From Lewinellaceae bacterium (GTDB lineage Bacteria; Bacteroidota; Bacteroidia; Chitinophagales; Saprospiraceae): 64,000 nucleotides of DNA. The translations under genes were made by a program, and so were the position numbers. The stretch is from assembly GCA_020636195.1 (NCBI GenBank), contig JACJYH010000004.1, forward strand, positions 124,001-188,000, read 5' to 3'. The notes below the pieces were generated by a model. It ran no database searches. It saw nothing but the letters and a program-made list of their open reading frames with translations, and was not told the origin of the DNA. Positions within the stretch are counted from its first letter, which is position 1. The number at the start of each line of letters is the position of its first letter. Shown piece by piece: positions 27,310-35,207 of the stretch.

Positions 27310-28749
27310 ATGTCGGTAAATATTGCCTATAATTGGAGTATGAAAATGAGCCAAGATGTGGTTATCCCTATTTTTGGCAAGAAAGTGGATGAAGAATTTG
27401 TAAAGAGGTTTGCATCCATTCCTGAAAATGTTTCTTGGGAAATTCATGCAAAAGATGTCATCACTCTACAGAATACCACGGTGGACAGAAGGGTTTATCT
27501 TTTAGGATTAGGCGATGAGACCGATAAAATAAAACAAACACAATGTCTTAGGAGTTTCGTAAATGGTAAAAAGTGCGAAAAGCCAAGATCTTTATCTATC
27601 GTTACTGAAAACTTGGAAGACACTACTCTCCAAAATGTGATTATCGGCGCCGTTTTGGGTGTTAGGCAATATGGTATTTTTAAAACAAATGGAGAAAAAA
27701 GTAAATCCAATTCCCCGGAAATCTACATCCAAATGGATGAAGGCAGAAGAATTATAGCGGAAGAGGCAATGTCAATCGCATCGGCAAAATTAACGGCTAT
27801 GGATCTTGTTGATTTGCCTTCCAACATAAAAACACCTAAGTATTTAGCTGATAAAGCTGTAGCAATGGGAGATGAATTTGGATTCAAGACCACAACTATT
27901 CTTGGAGAAGCATTGCTGAGACATAATTTATTTGCTCTCTATGAGGTTGGAAAAGGAAGCATTCATGAGTCTGCATTTATAATTATGGATTATACACCCG
28001 AAAATGTGGAGGGTGAATTAAAAACTGTCGCATTGGTGGGTAAAGGAATCACTTTTGATACAGGTGGAATATCTATCAAACCATCTTCAAATTTGGCGTA
28101 CATGAAAAGTGACATGGGTGGGGCAGCAGCTGTGATGGGTGCCATGCAACTCATTGCTCAACGAAAATTACCAATAAGGGTAGTAGGCATTGTTCCAAGT
28201 GCCGAAAATGCAGTGGATGGTAATGCCTATAAACCTGGAGATGTGATCAACTCGTACAGTGGAAAAACCATTGAGGTGATAGATACCGATGCGGAAGGCC
28301 GTGTAGTATTAGCAGATGGATTGTCATATGCGATTAAAAATTATACACCGGATCACGTCATTGACTTGGCTACTTTGACAGGTAATTGCATATTAGCTCT
28401 CGGTTATCTTGCAAGCGGATTGTTTACTAAGGCTGATGCATTGGCCACTGTATTACAGGCAGCATCGGATGCTTGTGATGAGAGAGTATGGAAACTGCCG
28501 ATGTGGGATGACTATCATATTGATATGCAGTCAGATATAGCTGATATTAAAAACTTAAGTGCGCGTCCGGTTGCCGGAGCCATTACTGCTGCAAAATTTT
28601 TAGAAACTTTCACTAACGAACATCCGTCATGGGCGCACTTGGACATTGCCGGAGTTGCTTTTGGCGATTCAGAATACGCAAAATCAAGAACGGCAACCGG
28701 TTTCGGAGTGAGGTTGCTTTACGAGGCCATGAAGATTATTCATAAATAG
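27310..28749 (+). CDS. pepA: leucyl aminopeptidase (M17)
   Basis: This cytoplasmic dizinc aminopeptidase trims N-terminal residues from peptides. The C-terminal M17 domain holds the diagnostic metal and active-site stretches: VGKGITFDTGGISIKPS, MKSDMGGAAAV and IDTDAEGRVVLADGL (the family signature is NTDAEGRL). The N-terminal macro-like domain is divergent, as is common. The length of 479 aa is normal. ATG at 27310 is used; a second ATG 13 codons on would also spare the domain. Confidence 0.93.
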   Translation: MSVNIAYNWSMKMSQDVVIPIFGKKVDEEFVKRFASIPENVSWEIHAKDVITLQNTTVDRRVYLLGLGDETDKIKQTQCLRSFVNGKKCEKPRSLSIVTENLEDTTLQNVIIGAVLGVRQYGIFKTNGEKSKSNSPEIYIQMDEGRRIIAEEAMSIASAKLTAMDLVDLPSNIKTPKYLADKAVAMGDEFGFKTTTILGEALLRHNLFALYEVGKGSIHESAFIIMDYTPENVEGELKTVALVGKGITFDTGGISIKPSSNLAYMKSDMGGAAAVMGAMQLIAQRKLPIRVVGIVPSAENAVDGNAYKPGDVINSYSGKTIEVIDTDAEGRVVLADGLSYAIKNYTPDHVIDLATLTGNCILALGYLASGLFTKADALATVLQAASDACDERVWKLPMWDDYHIDMQSDIADIKNLSARPVAGAITAAKFLETFTNEHPSWAHLDIAGVAFGDSEYAKSRTATGFGVRLLYEAMKIIHK

Positions 28750-28790
28750 AATGGACAAAATTTTTGATAAAAATGTGAATAAAGCTAAGG

Positions 28791-28814
28791 AAAACCCCGA
28801 ATTTATTGGGTTTT
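28791..28814 (+). terminator. weak hairpin after the aminopeptidase gene
   Basis: AAAACCC (28791-28797) and GGGTTTT (28808-28814) pair with a 10-nt loop. There is no long T-run beyond the stem's own Ts, so termination here is only plausible. Confidence 0.4.
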
Positions 28815-28847
28815 GGACGTATTTATTGAAAAATTTATGAATTAATA

Positions 28848-28878
28848 TTTGTAAATATATATAATACAATTACTTTTG
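28848..28878 (+). promoter_or_regulatory. promoter of the HU gene
   Basis: TTTG (28848-28851), a 19-nt spacer and TACTTTTG (28871-28878) form a full match to the Bacteroidota sigma consensus. The expected start site gives a leader of about 40 nt. Confidence 0.75.
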
Positions 28879-28924
28879 CACCCGTTTTAGAAACATTAAA
28901 TCTATCATTAAATAATTTATCAAC

Positions 28925-29197
28925 ATGAACAAAGGAGATTTGGTCAGCGCCGTAGCAGAAGCTACTGGATTAGCAAAAACACAAGCCGCAAATGCAGTAG
29001 ATGCTGTATTTAATAGCATAGAGGCTTCATTGAAGAAAGGTGACAAAGCATCATTCGTAGGCTTTGGAACATTTTCAACAGTAAAAAAAGAAGCCAGAGA
29101 AGGTAGAAATCCATCTACCGGAAAAACTATTAAAATTCCGGCAAAAACATCAGTGAAATTTAAGGCAGGAAAATCATTGGCAGATTCTGTGAATTGA
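28925..29197 (+). CDS. HU-family DNA-binding protein
   Basis: This is a small nucleoid protein that bends DNA as a dimer. The 90-aa sequence matches HU throughout. It starts MNKGDLVSAVAEATGL, has the GFGTFSTVKKEAREGRNPSTG arm region, and ends KFKAGKSLADSVN. It has its own consensus promoter and a strong terminator, so it is monocistronic. HU or IHF-like proteins often help CRISPR integration in I-E systems, but nothing here links it to the I-B locus. Confidence 0.97.
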   Translation: MNKGDLVSAVAEATGLAKTQAANAVDAVFNSIEASLKKGDKASFVGFGTFSTVKKEAREGRNPSTGKTIKIPAKTSVKFKAGKSLADSVN

Positions 29198-29220
29198 TTT
29201 TTTACTTAACATCATTTAAT

Positions 29221-29261
29221 AAAGGCTTGAAGATTTGTTTTTCAAGCCTTTTTTGTTTTTT
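29221..29261 (+). terminator. rho-independent terminator after HU
   Basis: AAAGGCTTGAA (29221-29231) pairs perfectly with TTCAAGCCTTT (29241-29251) across a 9-nt loop. TTTTGTTTTTT follows. Confidence 0.9.
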
Positions 29262-29313
29262 CAGACAAAAGATATTGCACTACTTCTTTTTAAATGTTAT
29301 CTTGCATAAAGAA

Positions 29314-29931
29314 ATGAAAGCAGGAATCACCGTCATACTATTATTTGTAAACTTCAAGTTTTGTGGAGCATGTGGTTGTGATGGTCCCGTTAACACACTT
29401 GAGAAGGATATATCACTATCCGATGGCATTTTTATCGGCAGAATCATTGAAATTAATACAGACAATAACTTTCATCTTTCTCAGGGTTCGGGCTATGGAT
29501 ACAAGTATATAAATTTTGATATTTTACTAATCAACAAAGGAGTTAACAAAGCGCAATTGAAAGTGACAGTCTTTGATAATAGATCAAACACTAGTTGCGA
29601 AGGATTAATTGGTGATAAAGAAATTGGTGACACAATACTCGTTTTTGCTAGTGAATTCAACCAATGGATGTTGGGAACAAATTTGTGCGGAAGACACCCT
29701 AGATATCAGGACTTAAGTGCAGAAGAAAAGTACTTTGTTGATACTGCGGATTGGACTGACCCAAGAACAAATTATCATGATGCTGAGAAATATATAAAAG
29801 AGAATTTCAATCACAAAGACATTGAAAAAGTGATGAAAAATGAAACTGGTAGTCACATGAAGTTGACTATACTAATAGCCATTATTTGTTTAGCTACGGG
29901 AATATTGATTGGAATGAAGTTAAAGGGATAA
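29314..29931 (+). CDS. hypothetical secreted or membrane-anchored protein (TIMP/NTR-like appearance)
   Basis: I do not recognise a named family. The ATG at 29314 is preferred over the upstream open frame from 29194, because that frame would run through the HU terminator. From 29314 a signal peptide is followed by CGACGCDGPVNTLEKDISLSDGIFIGRII. This layout, with cysteines at the mature N-terminus and an OB-like strand, resembles netrin-like/TIMP-type domains. The C-terminus has one membrane segment (LTILIAIICLATGILIGM). A surface-anchored protein with a disulfide-bonded head is likely. Confidence 0.6.
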   Translation: MKAGITVILLFVNFKFCGACGCDGPVNTLEKDISLSDGIFIGRIIEINTDNNFHLSQGSGYGYKYINFDILLINKGVNKAQLKVTVFDNRSNTSCEGLIGDKEIGDTILVFASEFNQWMLGTNLCGRHPRYQDLSAEEKYFVDTADWTDPRTNYHDAEKYIKENFNHKDIEKVMKNETGSHMKLTILIAIICLATGILIGMKLKG

Positions 29932-29940
29932 GTACCCAAG

Positions 29941-30003
29941 ATAACAAGCGGTCATGACGTCAGCTGGGCTATCCCCACAGCCGCCGCATACTGCCGGTCC
30001 GTT
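29941..30003. other. GC-rich islet in an AT-rich spacer
   Basis: The 273-bp spacer before the rhodanese gene contains about 60 bases with clearly higher G+C than its surroundings. These include the short palindrome GTCATGAC and the inverted repeat GGCT/AGCC (967-970 and 979-982 of the 29-kb segment). No RNA gene or convincing ORF is recognised. It may be a remnant of a dispersed repeat. Confidence 0.35.
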
Positions 30004-30204
30004 TTTTTGAAATCTTCTTGATGCAAGATATTTCCTTGGGGGGATATCATGATGTTTTGTTAGTGAATATTGCTGAAATGAACTCTTCTGTAGTATATAA
30101 GGTAACCAAAGTCACGTGCGAAATCTTCGTTTATTTGAATCTTTGTGTCCGATTTGAAAAACAGTCAAAGAATTTAAAATTTTCAATAGCATTAAACCCT
30201 TTTC

Positions 30205-30627
30205 ATGAAGACATTAATTATTTCGTTTTTTACATTGTTTCATTTAATCGCTGGCTGCCAAAATCAACAAAAAGATCGTGCAGTTACTGATAATCCTACT
30301 CAAACTCAACAAATAGCAAAAGTAGTCAACGTTTCTCCTGATGAATTTATGGATTTGCAAAAGTCTGGTGCCGTTACTATTGACGTACGTACCCAAGAGG
30401 AAGTAAATGATGGTTATATTGACGGAGCAACGGTATTTATTGATGTTTATGCACCTGATTTTTCTGAGAGAATGAATGGCTTGGATAAAACCAAAACTTA
30501 TTTAGTGTATTGTAGAAGTGGAAGACGAAGTTTGACGGCGGCACAATTTATGGTGGACAATGGTTTCACTCAGGTCTATAATCTCACACCTGGCATTTTA
30601 GGGTGGACAGGTCAAATTAAGAAGTAA
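30205..30627 (+). CDS. rhodanese-like domain lipoprotein
   Basis: This is an envelope-attached single-domain rhodanese. A lipoprotein signal (FHLIAGCQNQ, Cys18) is followed by one rhodanese domain with TIDVRTQEEVNDGYIDGA and the active-site loop VYCRSGRRS. The catalytic cysteine is therefore present and sulfurtransferase activity is possible. The next gene, 29 nt on, encodes a YeiH-type transporter often annotated as a sulfate exporter, so the pair may deal with sulfur compounds. That link is inferred from proximity only. Confidence 0.9.
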   Translation: MKTLIISFFTLFHLIAGCQNQQKDRAVTDNPTQTQQIAKVVNVSPDEFMDLQKSGAVTIDVRTQEEVNDGYIDGATVFIDVYAPDFSERMNGLDKTKTYLVYCRSGRRSLTAAQFMVDNGFTQVYNLTPGILGWTGQIKK

Positions 30628-30656
30628 GCCCAATTTCCTTTTACCAAAATTTATTG

Positions 30657-31667
30657 ATGGATACCATCAAAAAGAAGATCATTGCTACGTGGCGTAGGGA
30701 ATATAAAGGCTTTCTTTTGGCCTTCACTATTGCAATTGCAGCAATTTTGTTGAGTGACTTTACTCCGAAATGGATGAATAACATCCTGATGGCTTTATTG
30801 GGAGGAATCATCATCGCTAATGCAGTAAAGCTACCTAAAGATTTCCAATCAGGGATAAGTTATGCCAGTAGCAAAATGCTAGAACTCTCAGTTGTTTTTC
30901 TTGCATTTAGTATAAATTTTTTACACATAGCACAAATCGGACTGCAAACTTTTATAGCTATGAGTGTCATTTTGTTTTTGGTCTTGTCATTCACCATCTT
31001 CTATGCCAAGAAAACGAAGGAACAAGATACTTCTGGATGGTTGATAGGATTCGGAACTGCCATTTGTGGTTCAGCAGCTATAGCAGCATTGGCTCCAACG
31101 ATAAGTAAAAATAAAGAAGATGCAGGTATAGCTATGGCTGTTGTCAATCTTTTAGGAACTATTGGTATGCTGACATTACCATTGCTTTTAGTGCAGTTAC
31201 AATGTGACTTAGATAAAATTGGGATTTTGTTAGGAGGGACACTGCATTCAGTGGGAAATGTGGCTGGTTCTGCATACGCATTAAATGATCAGATAGGAGA
31301 GGTAGCTATCACTACAAAGCTTGCAAGGGTTGCTCTTTTGACTCCGGGACTTATTTTCTTTAATTTTGCATTCTCTAAGAACGACAAAACAACTGATCAG
31401 AGCTTTTCTTGGTCATTGCCATGGTATCTCATAGGATTTATAGCAATCACCATCATAGGATCTATTTTTCAGTATCCGGAATCCTTAGTTGATATCATGG
31501 AGAATATAGGGAAAATTATTCTCACTGTTGCTATGGCAGCTATAGGTATGAAGATAAGTTTTCCTGTGCTATTAAAATCAGGTAGAAAGGGTTTGCTTTT
31601 TGGATTGATTGTTTTTGTAGTTCAGGTTGTGCTGTATATTATATACTTGAAATTCATCCTTCCATAG
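30657..31667 (+). CDS. YeiH-family putative sulfate exporter (UPF0324)
   Basis: This is a polytopic inner-membrane protein of about ten segments belonging to the conserved hypothetical PF03601 family. Recognisable stretches are MALLGGIIIANAVKLP, GFGTAICGSAAIAALAPTI, GGTLHSVGNVAGSAYAL and AMAAIGMKISFPVLLKSG. ATG at 30657 is taken, one codon after a TTG. It is probably co-transcribed with the rhodanese gene. The substrate is unverified in the family. Confidence 0.88.
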   Translation: MDTIKKKIIATWRREYKGFLLAFTIAIAAILLSDFTPKWMNNILMALLGGIIIANAVKLPKDFQSGISYASSKMLELSVVFLAFSINFLHIAQIGLQTFIAMSVILFLVLSFTIFYAKKTKEQDTSGWLIGFGTAICGSAAIAALAPTISKNKEDAGIAMAVVNLLGTIGMLTLPLLLVQLQCDLDKIGILLGGTLHSVGNVAGSAYALNDQIGEVAITTKLARVALLTPGLIFFNFAFSKNDKTTDQSFSWSLPWYLIGFIAITIIGSIFQYPESLVDIMENIGKIILTVAMAAIGMKISFPVLLKSGRKGLLFGLIVFVVQVVLYIIYLKFILP

Positions 31668-31731
31668 CTTGTTTCCAAGAGTATTTCTTGTAAAAAATAG
31701 GTATATGCAAATCCCACCTGTGGATTGATAC

Positions 31732-31763
31732 AAAAAAAAATGGTCGCCCCCCAGCGACCATTT
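31732..31763 (-). terminator. strong hairpin with T-tract on the minus strand
   Basis: AAATGGTCGC (31738-31747) pairs with GCGACCATTT (31754-31763) around a 6-nt loop. On the minus strand a run of nine or more Ts follows, the form of an intrinsic terminator. On the plus strand only TTT follows, so it is less likely to serve the YeiH gene. No minus-strand gene is annotated to its right. Confidence 0.6.
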
Positions 31764-32270
31764 AAACTATAACCCATGAACTTAAAACCTATAAGATATG
31801 GTTGTGTGATTCAATCTCAAAAAATAACACAACCCTTATTGCTATTTATTATTAAAATTAATTTTTCTTCCTAAAAGTTATATGAGTACTAGATTTTTAT
31901 AAGTACTCATATAACTATGTGTTTTTAATCCCATGAACATATCCATTTTGCTGACCGATTCTTTAACCGATTAATGGAATCAACATTAAAAAAGTTGATT
32001 TATTCATTATTGACAATACAAAGATCAAGTATTATTAAAAAACTGCCAAAAACAAAATTTTGTACAAATAACATATTTATTAATATACTATGTAAATATA
32101 TGATAATGAATATATTAAATGTATTTTTATCTATTTATTAAACTAAAACCCTTAAAAAGATAATTGCAATGATCTTGGATGGGATCTAAACACTCATGTA
32201 TTGCAATGGCTTGTTGTGTAACAATAGTATATCACACCTTTGATATTTTGATTACTTTTGAAGCCAAAAT
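31764..32270. other. noncoding AT-rich region with hairpins
   Basis: About 500 bp without a credible ORF lie between the minus-oriented terminator and the TlpA-like gene. The region contains a perfect 15-bp inverted repeat (31876-31890 / 31902-31916, 11-nt loop) and a smaller TCAAC/GTTGA pair near 31980-32000. A small RNA read leftward and ending at the 31.74-kb terminator is possible. A -7 box TACTTTTG at 32253-32260 probably serves the downstream gene. Confidence 0.4.
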
Positions 32271-33446
32271 ATGTCATTGATGAGACTTTTTATTTTCTTC
32301 ATTTTTCCAATATTTTTTGGGACGGCTTGTGCAAAAAAATATCCTATCTCCGGTAAATTGGACATACCTGCATCAAGTGGTTTTCAGAAGTTATTTCTTA
32401 TAGAACCACAAAATTTTGAAGATATTTTAGGATCGTATATGGGTTTAGTAGTGGATTCCACATCCATCAATGAAGATGGTACTTTTTATTTTGAGTCTCT
32501 ATCAATGACGGGTAAACAGAAATTATATTTGCTGACATTGCAGCCTAAAGATGAAAAATACCCTAATAAATTGGATGTAGAACTCGATAAAAATACCAAT
32601 TTTATGCCTTTGTTATATGAACCGGATGACAAAGTCGTTATTTCAAGTCAATGGCCAAATTTGTGGAAATCAGAAATGATAACCGGCGATGTTAAAGAAA
32701 ATAAGCTGTTCTCGGAAGTGGTTGCTAAGTATTTTTCGTTGAAAGATAAGTATTTATCAGATACGACTGAAGTGAATGAATATAATTTAATTGAGAAGGA
32801 AGAGGCTCTTTTTTTATTTAAGAAAGCATTTATGGAGGACGTAAATGCTAATGGAAATTTCTTACTTTCGGTGTATGCACTGAGATTGATTTCGCCCAAT
32901 AGTGATTACGAAAGAATTCCTGAACTGATTAAGGATGTTTGTAATAGGTACAAAAACAGTCATGGTGATGACAGAATTTATTCCCAGTTATTATCTATTT
33001 CTAACAAATTGCCCTTTGTGGTCGGTGATAAGATTCCAAACTTAGCTTTGCCTTTACTAAATGGGGATACATTGGCTAATGAAAAATTATACAGCTCGAA
33101 ATTGACCCTTCTGGATTTTTGGGCTTCATGGTGTGCTCCATGTAGGAAAGAGAATAAGACTACTTTGGTGCCGTTATGGCAAAAATACCATAATCAAGGA
33201 TTTCAGATCGTTGGTTATGCATTAGATTCCAGTCAAAAAGGGTGGGAAAAAGCAATGCAAAGTGATGGTGTTGACAAGTGGATTAATGCTTCACATTTGC
33301 AAGGTGATGAAAGTCCGGTTTTTGACATTTTACATTTGACCACGATACCATCTAATTATTTAATAGATTCTTCAGGTGTTATCGTTGCAAAAAACTTGCA
33401 CGGTGAAGCATTGACGAATTTTGTACAAAAATATTTGAATCCATAG
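32271..33446 (+). CDS. TlpA-like thiol:disulfide oxidoreductase lipoprotein
   Basis: This is an envelope thioredoxin-fold protein. A lipoprotein-type signal (FFGTACAKK) precedes a beta-rich N-terminal domain of the DUF4369-like kind (about 25-240). The TlpA/AhpC-TSA domain follows, with the redox motif FWASWCAPCRKE. The TTIPSNYLIDSSGVIVAKN stretch holds the cis-Pro loop. The 391-aa two-domain plan is common in Bacteroidota. A second ATG three codons on is an equally good start. The partner protein is unknown. Confidence 0.9.
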   Translation: MSLMRLFIFFIFPIFFGTACAKKYPISGKLDIPASSGFQKLFLIEPQNFEDILGSYMGLVVDSTSINEDGTFYFESLSMTGKQKLYLLTLQPKDEKYPNKLDVELDKNTNFMPLLYEPDDKVVISSQWPNLWKSEMITGDVKENKLFSEVVAKYFSLKDKYLSDTTEVNEYNLIEKEEALFLFKKAFMEDVNANGNFLLSVYALRLISPNSDYERIPELIKDVCNRYKNSHGDDRIYSQLLSISNKLPFVVGDKIPNLALPLLNGDTLANEKLYSSKLTLLDFWASWCAPCRKENKTTLVPLWQKYHNQGFQIVGYALDSSQKGWEKAMQSDGVDKWINASHLQGDESPVFDILHLTTIPSNYLIDSSGVIVAKNLHGEALTNFVQKYLNP

Positions 33447-33449
33447 GAT

Positions 33450-34586
33450 TTGAAAGATGTCCAAAAATGGCTCATAGTTCCTGATAAGTTTAAGGGAACA
33501 CTATCTTCAAAAGAAGTGTGTAATGCCATTTCTTCCGGAATAGAAAATGCCGGACATCCTATTCATATAAAAAGTATTCCAATAGCTGACGGAGGAGACG
33601 GATCTTTGGATATTTTAATGTCATACATGGCATTAGATCAAATTTCTGTTAAAACTATGGATCCATTAGGCAGAGAGATATGGGTTAAATATGGTAGGAA
33701 AAAGAATAAAGCTTTTATCGAGAGTGCATTGATCGTCGGACTTTCCCTATTGGATCCCAGTGAATACGATCCTTTGTGCGCATCTACTTATGGATTAGGC
33801 GTCGTTATCAAAGATGCCATTGAAAAGGGATGTGATGAGATTAATATTTTTTTAGGTGGAAGTGCGACAAATGACGCAGGAATTGGGATGTTGATGGCCA
33901 TTGGCTTTGAATTTCAAGATGCGAATGGTCAAATTTTGAGTAATCTACCCAAGGATGCAATGGAAATTCAGAAGATTCAACTTAAAAACTTTATCGATTT
34001 AACGGCTATCAAATTCAATGTGTATGCTGATGTCATCAATCAAATAGTTGGCCCGAAAGGTGCTACATATTCTTTTGCTCGTCAAAAAGGAGCGACAGAA
34101 ATCATGATGCCTATCCTAGAAGAGAGAAATTTGCATTTGCTTAGTCAATTTGAAAAGTTGAGCCAATCTAATAATTTGGCTAGTTTAGCATATGGTGGAG
34201 CGGCAGGTGGATTGGGTTTGGCATTCTCAGTTTTTCTCAATTCCGAATTGCGGTCCGGATTACAATTTTTTATGACTACATTGGGAATCGAAAAATTGAT
34301 AGAAGAATCGGATGTAGTGATCTCTGGAGAAGGAAAGTTGGACCAAGATAGTTTTGGCGGTAAGGTTGTAAGTGGTATCTCGGATTGTTGCAAGAAACAT
34401 AGAAAACCTTTGTATTTAATTGTTGGCCAGAATGCATTGGGGATAACGAATTCTGAAAATCTTTATGGCAAAGTAATTTCTATTTCAAGTTCCGTAGATG
34501 ACATTGATTATTCTATTCAAAATGCCGAATCACTCCTGAAGTCGGCTGGTGAAAAGTTAGCTGGAATAATATTTAGTGAACCTTGA
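33450..34586 (+). CDS. glycerate kinase (GlxK type)
   Basis: This enzyme phosphorylates D-glycerate to 2- or 3-phosphoglycerate in the cytoplasm. The family start LIVPDKFKGTLSS, then IADGGDGS, IFLGGSATNDAGIGM, YGGAAGGLGLAF and VISGEGKLDQDSFGGKV are all diagnostic. The start is TTG at 33450, 3 nt after the preceding stop, because no ATG precedes the conserved N-terminus. The 3' end overlaps the convergent pdeM gene by 14 bp. The length of 378 aa is normal. Confidence 0.94.
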   Translation: MKDVQKWLIVPDKFKGTLSSKEVCNAISSGIENAGHPIHIKSIPIADGGDGSLDILMSYMALDQISVKTMDPLGREIWVKYGRKKNKAFIESALIVGLSLLDPSEYDPLCASTYGLGVVIKDAIEKGCDEINIFLGGSATNDAGIGMLMAIGFEFQDANGQILSNLPKDAMEIQKIQLKNFIDLTAIKFNVYADVINQIVGPKGATYSFARQKGATEIMMPILEERNLHLLSQFEKLSQSNNLASLAYGGAAGGLGLAFSVFLNSELRSGLQFFMTTLGIEKLIEESDVVISGEGKLDQDSFGGKVVSGISDCCKKHRKPLYLIVGQNALGITNSENLYGKVISISSSVDDIDYSIQNAESLLKSAGEKLAGIIFSEP

Positions 34587-35202
34587 TAACTTTGTTTTCA
34601 GCGATACAAAATATATCATAGTCATCTGTTTCTTTGATGATGTAATGGCCTGTAAAATATCCAAATGGAGGCAATACTGCTACATTTTCTGAAAAGAAAA
34701 AACAAGGTAGGACAATGGATTGTCTTCCTTTGCCCTTGAGTTTAACTGCAGGATGCAAATGTCCAGCTAAATTGAATTTGTGATCTTCAGTAGGGTAATG
34801 GGTACACGAAATACCTGAAAAATCATACAATTCAGTTACCAAAATATCATCCGATTCAATAGATTTTGCAGTCACAACATCGTGGTTTCCAACGACTAAG
34901 ATACATTGTATTTGAGAAATAGACCTTCTCCATTGTAGAAATTGAAGCACACCATTATTGTCGGACGCATGGAATAAATCTCCTAGAAAAATTATCGTTT
35001 TAGGAGAAATTCTTTTGACTAAAGCATCCAATTTTATCAATGTCCTATGTCCCGCATTGGCGGGAAGAGAAATTCCATTTTTGCGAAAATGATGAATTTT
35101 ATCTATATGGACATCAGAAATGAACAAGGTCTCAGAATCTTGATGCCACATTGCCTTTTCCGGTAACAATTCAAAGATTTGCCCACCAAAACTATACTCC
35201 AA
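34573..35202 (-). CDS. pdeM: ligase-associated DNA-repair-type metallophosphoesterase PdeM
   Basis: This calcineurin-like phosphoesterase has all metal-binding blocks: Asp30/His32 (ISDVHID), Asp75/His78 (LGDLFHAS), Asn106-His107-Asp108 (VVGNHDV) and GHLHPAV. Size (209 aa), start and block spacing match the PdeM family, usually found beside an ATP-dependent ligase, an exonuclease and a DEXH helicase. Those partners are not in this window, so the DNA-repair role rests on family resemblance. The gene overlaps glycerate kinase tail to tail by 14 bp. Confidence 0.85.
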   Translation of the reverse strand: MEYSFGGQIFELLPEKAMWHQDSETLFISDVHIDKIHHFRKNGISLPANAGHRTLIKLDALVKRISPKTIIFLGDLFHASDNNGVLQFLQWRRSISQIQCILVVGNHDVVTAKSIESDDILVTELYDFSGISCTHYPTEDHKFNLAGHLHPAVKLKGKGRQSIVLPCFFFSENVAVLPPFGYFTGHYIIKETDDYDIFCIAENKVIKVH

Positions 35203-35207
35203 CCTTG

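Noticed and set aside
29194..29313. N-terminal extension of the TIMP/NTR-like protein
   Set aside because: It would overlap the HU stop and run through a strong terminator; the ATG at 29314 gives a proper signal peptide.
30018..30290. A 90-codon frame upstream of and overlapping the rhodanese gene
   Set aside because: It overlaps the clear lipoprotein gene in another frame and has no recognisable domain.
31784..31796. AAAACCTATAAG resembling one arm of the RAYT hairpin
   Set aside because: No complementary arm is adjacent; a 12-nt AT-rich match is likely chance.
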